Shown here one piece after another: positions 1 through 4,597 of a stretch of 9,789 nt of DNA; the stretch's first letter is position 1; every line of letters starts with the position of its first letter. The notes under the pieces are model-generated. The model saw nothing but the letters and a program-made list of their open reading frames with translations, was not told the origin of the DNA and searched no databases. The translations under genes were made by a program, and so were the position numbers. The DNA lies in the NCBI GenBank assembly GCA_902496505.1, contig CABVBB010000041.1:1-9789 (forward strand), given 5' to 3'. This stretch comes from an uncultured Peptococcaceae bacterium. Its GTDB lineage: Bacteria > Bacillota > Peptococcia > Peptococcales > Peptococcaceae.

Positions 1-301
1 AAGCCAGCTCGCTCACTGCCTTGGTGCAGTTGGCCCGCACACCGCCAATCGGCGCAGCAATGACCGGCATAGCCAATTCCTCGCCCAAAAGCGTCGTCTT
101 CGTCACCGGTTCCTCTACGCCGTTGTAAAGGATCTTCATATCCACCCGTACCCTTTGCAGCGCTTCCACATTATGAATAAAGCTATGGCCGCTCTCCGTA
201 CCGCCCATGCCCGGGATCTGCCCCGCGCAGGCCTTGCCGTTGCACACCGGGCACACTTTGCAGAAGCCCGCCATAGTCTCTCTCGCTTGTTCAATATTCA
301 C
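1..301 (-). CDS. FMN-dependent alpha-hydroxy-acid dehydrogenase/oxidase, N-terminal part (cut by window edge)
   Basis: The first 100 codons of a gene that continues left of the window. The start is a GTG at 301-299, preceded by AGGAGG at 315-310 with 8 nt spacing. The protein begins MNIEQARETMAGFCKVCPVC. It then has a glycine-rich GQIPGMGG segment (about residues 27-34), FIHNVEALQRVRVDMKIL, and a strand reading MPVIAAPIGG (about residues 79-88). This order resembles bacterial FMN-dependent alpha-hydroxy-acid dehydrogenases (lactate/glycolate oxidase superfamily), in which an N-terminal segment precedes a TIM barrel that binds FMN. The catalytic residues lie outside the window, so the substrate cannot be judged. 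The N-terminus carries a cysteine cluster at C14, C17, C20 and C25 that classical lactate oxidases do not have. Family assignment is from recognition of the N-terminal pattern; the exact activity is unknown. The gene is divergent from the one at 491. Confidence 0.75.
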   Translation of the reverse strand, partial: MNIEQARETMAGFCKVCPVCNGKACAGQIPGMGGTESGHSFIHNVEALQRVRVDMKILYNGVEEPVTKTTLLGEELAMPVIAAPIGGVRANCTKAVSELA

Positions 302-333
302 TTATCCTGCCTCCTTTTGTTCGTATCACTGCT

Positions 334-362
334 ATTGTACAACAAAGCCGCCCGCCTGACCA
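334..362 (-). promoter_or_regulatory. Probable SigA promoter of the hydroxy-acid dehydrogenase gene
   Basis: On the minus strand there is a -10 TACAAT (339-334) and a -35 TGGTCA (362-357, 4 of 6 consensus) separated by 17 bp. Transcription would begin near 327, giving a leader of about 25 nt that includes the AGGAGG at 315-310. The -10 is good and the -35 moderate. Confidence 0.5.
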
Positions 363-377
363 GCCTCTTCTGAGGCT
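362..377. repeat. Short perfect inverted repeat in the divergent promoter region
   Basis: AGCCTC (362-367), a 4-nt spacer and GAGGCT (372-377) form a perfect 6-bp dyad at the upstream edge of the leftward -35 box. There is no T-tract, so it is not a terminator. It could be an operator, or chance. Confidence 0.3.
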
Positions 378-410
378 ATGGGCGTGTATACATCATCACT
401 TGCTTTTTTG

Positions 411-440
411 TTGGACACCTTGGACCTGCTGTGATAAGAT
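411..440 (+). promoter_or_regulatory. Weak candidate promoter for the 491 gene
   Basis: TTGGAC (411-416) and TAAGAT (435-440) are 18 bp apart. They match the SigA consensus only partly, the second at 4 of 6. This is the best pair found upstream of the gene that starts at 491, but it is weak and could be chance. Confidence 0.3.
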
Positions 441-490
441 GCCTTTAAACCATTTCCTCAGCTGTCCCAGCGGGAGAAAGGAGTGTCCTT

Positions 491-1216
491 ATGGCCTCAA
501 AAATGAAAAGCAAGACCGCCATCCGTGTAGCCATGACCAGCGCCTTTCTGCTTTTCGTATGCAGTTTTGCCTGCATCACTATCTGCGGTCTGCTGAAAGA
601 GCACGGCTATGGTGACTTCTGGTGGCCGCTGGCGGGCTTGACCGGATTCTTTGCCAGCAATATCTTAGCCCTCATCTTACTTCTGAGTATCATGCATGAT
701 TCTGTCCTACAGGATATGGCCGCTAAAAACAGCCAATACGATACGGCTGCATTCTCTCTTTTGTCCAACGTCAGCCCAGCGGCTGTCCAGCAGCAATTCA
801 CCGCACACGGATTTCAGGAAGTACCAGGCGGCTATTTACGGCGAAAAATGATTTCTTTGACCAAGGACAGCATCTGCTACTATGTTGAATGCCTGCCGGC
901 CGAAAACCTAGAAACCACTCTCGAAAGGGCGTTCCAACGTTTCGATGCCCTTGGGGAAAGTGCTAAAAATATCTGTCTGCTCTTATTTTTGTTTAAAGCT
1001 CAGCCGACTGCTGATGACTACGCCTTGGTGCGGAAAACCGCCAAGACTTTCATCATCTCAGAGACGCTCCTGCCCGTGCGCTCATTCCAGACCTGCGTCT
1101 TAGTTTTGGCAGACGCCCGCTCCGGGCAAGGCTGCTATCTCGCGCTGCAGTCTAAAGGCAGCATCTCTCTCTACGGCCACGCCTGCCGCCTGCTGAAAAA
1201 ATATTTTGCTCTATGA
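491..1216 (+). CDS. Uncharacterised protein with two membrane segments
   Basis: This 241-residue protein starts at ATG 491, with AAAGGAG at 477-483 and 7 nt spacing, which is a convincing start. After a short basic N-terminus (MASKMKSK) there are two hydrophobic segments, about residues 11-34 and 44-68. The short loop between them contains HGYGDFWWP. A soluble domain of about 170 residues follows, presumably cytoplasmic because the N-terminus is basic and there are two crossings. It contains alternating beta-like stretches, such as ICYYVECLP and CLLLFLFKA, and ends in LLKKYFAL. I do not recognise the family and see no catalytic motif. It is a single-gene unit: divergent from the dehydrogenase, convergent with the YhgE gene, and closed by the hairpin at 1225. 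Its codon use and base composition look like its neighbours', so there is no sign of recent transfer. Confidence 0.75.
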   Translation: MASKMKSKTAIRVAMTSAFLLFVCSFACITICGLLKEHGYGDFWWPLAGLTGFFASNILALILLLSIMHDSVLQDMAAKNSQYDTAAFSLLSNVSPAAVQQQFTAHGFQEVPGGYLRRKMISLTKDSICYYVECLPAENLETTLERAFQRFDALGESAKNICLLLFLFKAQPTADDYALVRKTAKTFIISETLLPVRSFQTCVLVLADARSGQGCYLALQSKGSISLYGHACRLLKKYFAL

Positions 1217-1224
1217 GCAGCCCA

Positions 1225-1264
1225 AAAAGCTCCTGTCCTCTTTTCCAAGAGAGCAGGAGCTTTT
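1225..1264. terminator. Bidirectional intrinsic terminator between convergent genes
   Basis: AAAAGCTCCTG (1225-1235) is perfectly complementary to CAGGAGCTTTT (1254-1264). An inner CTCTT/AAGAG pairing extends the stem to a TTCC loop, with one mismatch and one wobble. It lies 8 bp past the stop of the 491 gene and 10 bp past the stop of the YhgE gene. Read leftward the stem is followed by TTTTT; read rightward by TTTT then G. It therefore serves both genes, probably better in the leftward direction. Confidence 0.85.
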
Positions 1265-1274
1265 GTCATCTGTT

Positions 1275-4145
1275 TTATTCGCTGATGCAGCTGGATTTGA
1301 ATTTCTTCATGAACCAGCTGATCAAGGGGTGCAGGGGTTTTTTGAGCAAGAGGCCAATGGCCAGGAAGAGCAGTCCGAAGCCTAAAAGCACCACATAGTC
1401 GTGGGCGACATTGTCCCAGAGCGGTCCGGCTACGGCCTCGCGCAGGGCGCCGATAGCGTAGGTGAAGGGCAGGTAAGGCTGCATGACTTGGTAAAACTGG
1501 GGCATGACTTCCACAGGGAAGGTACCGCCTGCGCCTGCCAGCTGCAGCACCAGGAAGACGACGCAGATAGCTTTGCCGATGGTTTCCAAGAGGGAGACCA
1601 GGGTGTAGACGATAAGCGTGAAGATAAAGCTGGTGAAGAGACAGGAGACGAGGAAAAGCGGCAGATTGGTCACCATGATGCCGAGGACGTATTTGTCTCC
1701 CAAGGCGACGACCAGTGACTGAAGCATGGTGAGCAGCATGAAGGTCATCATCTTGCCGAAATAAACTTCGACCAGACGCAGCTTCTTGCCGGGCACCAGG
1801 GGCTCTGCCTCTACGGAGAGCATAGCGCTCAGAAGCAGGCAGCCGACCCACAATGCCAGTACGGTGTAAAACGGCGTCATCGCAGAGCCGTAATTATCGA
1901 TATGGTACATGCGCTCTTCGGTGAGCTGCACAGGGCTGGAGAAATAGTCGCTCATTTCATTGGCATCGCTGCCGAGGATCTCAATGAGGAAGCTGAGATT
2001 TTCATCGGAGAGTTTGCTCATGGCCTCACTGGCCTTAGCAATATCCGCTCGAGCGGCGGGCAGCTCAGCATTGACTTTATCCAAAAGTTCCTGGCTTTTG
2101 GCGCTGGCGTCGGTGCCCTTGGCCATCAGATCGTCCAGCTTGGGCAGAGCGTCATTGGCATTGGCCAGTACAGCGTCCAGATTGCCCAAGGAGCCTTTGA
2201 GGTCGCCCAGCATCCCTTCGACTGCACCGTTCCAACGATCATTATAAGCGCCGCGCAGATCAGCAACAGCCTGATCCACATCCGCGCCGGTGGTCTGGAC
2301 CAGCTCGATCGCGTCATCAGCCATGGATAGTCCGTCGGTCATCATCTTATCCAACCGATCCAGCATACTGCGGGCATCGGTGATCTCATGGTCGATATGG
2401 CGCAGTTCTGTAACGATGGTAGCCACGCTGATATCTTTCTCATCCAGCTCTTTGACCACAGATTCTGCTTCGTGCACCATGGACTGCATCTCATCCAGCT
2501 CTGTCTGAGCTTTGGCGATCTCCGCCATGATGTCTGCATCGCTGATATCCTTGACGTGCAGCAATTTGTCGGCATTCTCTTCTTTTTGCTGGGCGAGGTT
2601 TGCTTTGCGCTCTTCATAATTGGCTGCTGAGCGTTCCCGCTGTTTGACGATCTCTGCGGGGGCTGGGGCACAGTCCTGCTGCACGGCCTGGAGACAGCCT
2701 GCCAATTCCTCTGTCACGGGCTCAGCGGCCTCTGCGGCTTTGCCCAGATCAGCTGCCAGCTGCTCGAAGCTTTGCAGCTCAGTATAAAGCTTCTGGTAAG
2801 CCGCTGCCTTGGCCTGCTGCCGGATAAGTGCCTCTTGGAGCGCCTGACCAGATAAAGTGCCGTCCAACCCTTGGGCGGCGGTAGCTTCTACATCGGCGAT
2901 AAAGGCTTGGATGTCGCCGTCATCTGCCAGATCCTGCTGGGCCGTCTGATAAACGGCTTCATTGGCCTTGATCTCTTCGTCGATCACCTTGCCATTGAGC
3001 GTATAAATAGCAGCCAGTGCTTCTCTAGCCTGCTCAGGCGTTACTGTATCCAGAGCCGTCTGCAGCTTGGTGAGCGCTTCGTCCGCCATTTCCAGCTTGC
3101 CGATGATCACTTCGTAATCGGGGCTTTTGTCTTCGTAGCGGCTCAAGATGGTGATGAATTCTTCCAGCGCATCCTGCAGCTTGCCGGCAGTGGTCTGGAT
3201 CTCGGGGATCTTATCCTGCAGCTTGCTCACATCGCCGGTCATATCGTCTGCCTCACGGGCAAAATCCTGCAGCTCACGATTGAGATCCAAGATCTCGTCG
3301 AATTTGCCGTCCAGATAATCCACAGACTGCACTTTGAGTGTTTCCGCTTCGTCTAAAAGCGCGTTGCCCTGTGTAGAAAAATCTTCGAGATTGGCTACGC
3401 CGCTGCGGACCTCCGGCAGAGTGTCGGAAACGTCCTGTAAAAGCTCATTGACCGTGATCAGTCCGGCCTGGGCATCATCCAGACCAGCCTCTAATTCACT
3501 GAAATTATCGTTGACCGCAATGACCGCATCCCGCAGGCGGGTGATCTTGTTGCGGTTGCTGCCCATGGTATCGCCCACCTCATTGCCCACGCTGAAAGCG
3601 GCTTCATCCACCACTTCGATGATGGCCTGGGTGACTTGATTGGTCACAGTCTTAGCACCGGTATCGGTGATCTTGGGGGCAATGGCGTTGGATTTTTCGT
3701 TGACGCGGTAGATGATCTCCGGCTTTTTCAGATTGCCGTCTAAAACGTCCACCAGCTGAGAAGAAAAATTCTCTGGTATCTCCAGCATGGCGTAATAGCG
3801 CCCGTGGGTCACGCCGTATTCTGCATCGTCGCTGTCGACGAACTGCCAGCCGATGCTGTGATTTTCTCGGAGATTCTCCACGATCTTATCGCCGGCATTG
3901 ACCGTTTCCCCGCCTAATTCCACGCCAGTGTCCAGATTGACCACAGCCACTTTGATGCCCGCTGTATTGCCGTAAGGATCCCAGCAGGCCACGATATTGA
4001 CCCAGGCGTACAAAGACGGCAGGATGATCAAGCCCAAGACAACGATCATCGCTACTGGATTGTGCAGCACATCCTTGACATCTCGTTTAAAGATGCCGAA
4101 AGCATTATGAAAAATTTCTTTGATAAGTCCTTTTGTCTTTTTCAA
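1275..4145 (-). CDS. YhgE/Pip-family membrane protein (ABC-2-like, phage-infection-protein type)
   Basis: A 956-residue protein if read from the TTG at 4145-4143. GGAGAAGGGAG lies just upstream with 8 nt spacing. An in-frame ATG at 4166 would add seven residues, but it has no binding site and lies only about 5 nt from the predicted transcription start. Near the N-terminus is a membrane segment (about residues 29-53) with the family hallmark LPSLYAWVNI, followed by WDPYGNT and VAVVNLDTG. A very long helical, coiled-coil-rich region (about residues 190-720) rich in A, D, E, L and K follows, then about five membrane segments as in ABC-2 permeases, ending in a basic tail. This is the layout of YhgE/Pip proteins, which include Lactococcus Pip (phage attachment) and relatives of EsaA of type VII secretion. 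The large middle region is expected outside the membrane. Its actual role is unknown; no type VII genes are visible nearby. It is monocistronic, with its own promoter and terminator. Confidence 0.88.
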   Translation of the reverse strand: MKKTKGLIKEIFHNAFGIFKRDVKDVLHNPVAMIVVLGLIILPSLYAWVNIVACWDPYGNTAGIKVAVVNLDTGVELGGETVNAGDKIVENLRENHSIGWQFVDSDDAEYGVTHGRYYAMLEIPENFSSQLVDVLDGNLKKPEIIYRVNEKSNAIAPKITDTGAKTVTNQVTQAIIEVVDEAAFSVGNEVGDTMGSNRNKITRLRDAVIAVNDNFSELEAGLDDAQAGLITVNELLQDVSDTLPEVRSGVANLEDFSTQGNALLDEAETLKVQSVDYLDGKFDEILDLNRELQDFAREADDMTGDVSKLQDKIPEIQTTAGKLQDALEEFITILSRYEDKSPDYEVIIGKLEMADEALTKLQTALDTVTPEQAREALAAIYTLNGKVIDEEIKANEAVYQTAQQDLADDGDIQAFIADVEATAAQGLDGTLSGQALQEALIRQQAKAAAYQKLYTELQSFEQLAADLGKAAEAAEPVTEELAGCLQAVQQDCAPAPAEIVKQRERSAANYEERKANLAQQKEENADKLLHVKDISDADIMAEIAKAQTELDEMQSMVHEAESVVKELDEKDISVATIVTELRHIDHEITDARSMLDRLDKMMTDGLSMADDAIELVQTTGADVDQAVADLRGAYNDRWNGAVEGMLGDLKGSLGNLDAVLANANDALPKLDDLMAKGTDASAKSQELLDKVNAELPAARADIAKASEAMSKLSDENLSFLIEILGSDANEMSDYFSSPVQLTEERMYHIDNYGSAMTPFYTVLALWVGCLLLSAMLSVEAEPLVPGKKLRLVEVYFGKMMTFMLLTMLQSLVVALGDKYVLGIMVTNLPLFLVSCLFTSFIFTLIVYTLVSLLETIGKAICVVFLVLQLAGAGGTFPVEVMPQFYQVMQPYLPFTYAIGALREAVAGPLWDNVAHDYVVLLGFGLLFLAIGLLLKKPLHPLISWFMKKFKSSCISE

Positions 4146-4177
4146 AGCCCTAGCTCCCTTCTCCATAGTACGCCAAT

Positions 4178-4206
4178 ATTATAAACCTGCTTCTGACTTT
4201 TGTCAG
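4178..4206 (-). promoter_or_regulatory. Near-consensus SigA promoter of the YhgE-family gene
   Basis: On the minus strand there is a -35 CTGACA (4206-4201, 5 of 6) and a perfect -10 TATAAT (4183-4178) with an ideal 17-bp spacer. Transcription should begin near 4171. That leaves about 26 nt before the TTG start at 4145 and almost nothing before the ATG at 4166, which supports the TTG start. Confidence 0.85.
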
Positions 4207-4215
4207 CAGTCAAAA
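4193..4215. repeat. Operator-like palindromes over the -35 of the YhgE promoter
   Basis: CTGAC-TTTT-GTCAG (4193-4206) is a perfect 5+5 dyad covering the whole -35 hexamer. A second near-dyad, TTTTGTC-AGCA-GTCAAAA (4198-4215, one mismatched pair), overlaps it on the upstream side. The position suits a repressor site, and the GTCA half-sites resemble those of TetR-type operators. No such regulator gene is in the window, so the factor is unknown. Confidence 0.45.
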
Positions 4216-4302
4216 TCCCAACTTGCGGCAATGTTATTTATTCTTAGCACTTTTTGTGACACTTGAGGCTGATTGTCGTAATGGACGTTCATTTTTCTTC
4301 GC

Positions 4303-4404
4303 GCACGCCGCTCAAAGGGCTCCAGCTTTCGACATCCGGCTGTTCCCGCCCCGTGCTGACCTCCTATACGGCCATACGATATCCTATTTTTTTAATGAGC
4401 AGTT
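4303..4404 (-). ncRNA. Candidate structured small RNA or leader element
   Basis: A minus-strand TATACT (4416-4411) with TTGTTG 17 bp upstream (4439-4434) could start an RNA near 4404. The G/C-rich stretch 4356-4303 then folds into stacked helices. GCACG (4356-4352) pairs with CGTGC (4307-4303), directly continued by GGGC (4351-4348) pairing with GCCC (4320-4317). Inside, CAGC (4342-4339) pairs with GCTG (4326-4323) around a loop containing GTCGAAA. It also contains AGGAGG without a usable start codon after it. I compared it from memory with 6S, SRP RNA and common riboswitches and found no match. It might also be part of the long leader of the YhgE gene, since it reads in the same direction. 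Function unknown. Confidence 0.3.
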
Positions 4405-4410
4405 TAGCTT

Positions 4411-4439
4411 AGTATACCACGTTCAAAGGGAAGCAACAA
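4411..4439 (-). promoter_or_regulatory. Possible second minus-strand promoter upstream of the YhgE gene
   Basis: A -10 TATACT (5 of 6) and a -35 TTGTTG (3 of 6) have 17-bp spacing. Transcription would start around 4404, reading through the foldable G/C-rich stretch toward the YhgE gene. The -10 is good and the -35 poor. Confidence 0.35.
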
Positions 4440-4511
4440 TTCGATCTTTTTGCAAAAAACGGTGATATATTTTGGCTTGGCGTCTGCTTTTCTCATCAGC
4501 ACAAATTTATT

Positions 4512-4540
4512 TTGACAAGATCGTCCATACTACGTATAAT
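4512..4540 (+). promoter_or_regulatory. Perfect-consensus SigA promoter of the copper operon
   Basis: TTGACA (4512-4517), a 17-bp spacer and TATAAT (4535-4540) match the housekeeping consensus at every position. Transcription should begin near 4547. Such a strong core promoter is expected to need a tight repressor, which fits the operator just downstream and the CsoR gene in the operon. Confidence 0.95.
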
Positions 4541-4554
4541 GAAAGCGAAAGATG

Positions 4555-4579
4555 ATCCCCCACCCTAGGGGGTTGGGAT
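4555..4579. promoter_or_regulatory. Probable CsoR operator in the copA leader
   Basis: The 25-bp element ATCCC-N15-GGGAT has C- and G-tracts (CCACCCTAGGGGG) in its core. ATCCC and GGGAT are exact inverted arms and CCC/GGG pair again nearer the centre. CsoR-family sites are G/C-tract pseudo-palindromes of this kind, placed at copper-export promoters. It sits about 8 to 32 nt downstream of the predicted transcription start and ends 1 nt before the AAAGGAG of copA. Binding would therefore block RNA polymerase clearance rather than cover the core promoter. Pairing of the arms in the mRNA could also influence translation. Confidence 0.75.
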
Positions 4580-4597
4580 AAAAGGAGCGTGCTCATT

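Larger units (their letters stand above)
4167..4597. other. 430-bp divergent intergenic region with no convincing gene
   Basis: This gap between the YhgE and copper units holds two strong divergent promoters at its two ends (4178-4206 minus, 4512-4540 plus), the operator at 4555 and the palindromes at 4193. In the middle is a minus-strand promoter-like pair with a G/C-rich foldable stretch. An 80-codon plus-strand reading frame (4223-4465) has no ribosome binding site and runs antisense through the foldable stretch, so I do not call it. The A/T-rich part at 4381-4510 shows nothing else I can name. Confidence 0.6.

Noticed and set aside
155..615. Two small plus-strand frames (155-373 and 400-615)
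   Set aside because: The first is antisense to the dehydrogenase start and crosses its promoter. The second overlaps the 491 gene out of frame. Neither has a ribosome binding site.
1171..3639. Several long frames on the plus strand and in other minus frames within the YhgE gene
   Set aside because: They are shadows of the long minus-strand gene: no ribosome binding sites and low-complexity translations.
4303..4360. SRP RNA or 6S RNA
   Set aside because: GGTCAG and GGGAA recall SRP RNA, but the conserved GGAAGCAGC apical part is missing, and the central bubble of 6S RNA is not seen.
4223..4465. 80-codon plus-strand open frame in the divergent region
   Set aside because: No ribosome binding site, odd composition, and it runs antisense through the foldable G/C-rich stretch. 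Probably a chance frame.
4589..4597. GTG at 4589 as the copA start
   Set aside because: It is 1 nt after the AAAGGAG, too close to initiate. The ATG at 4598 has workable spacing and gives the usual N-terminus.
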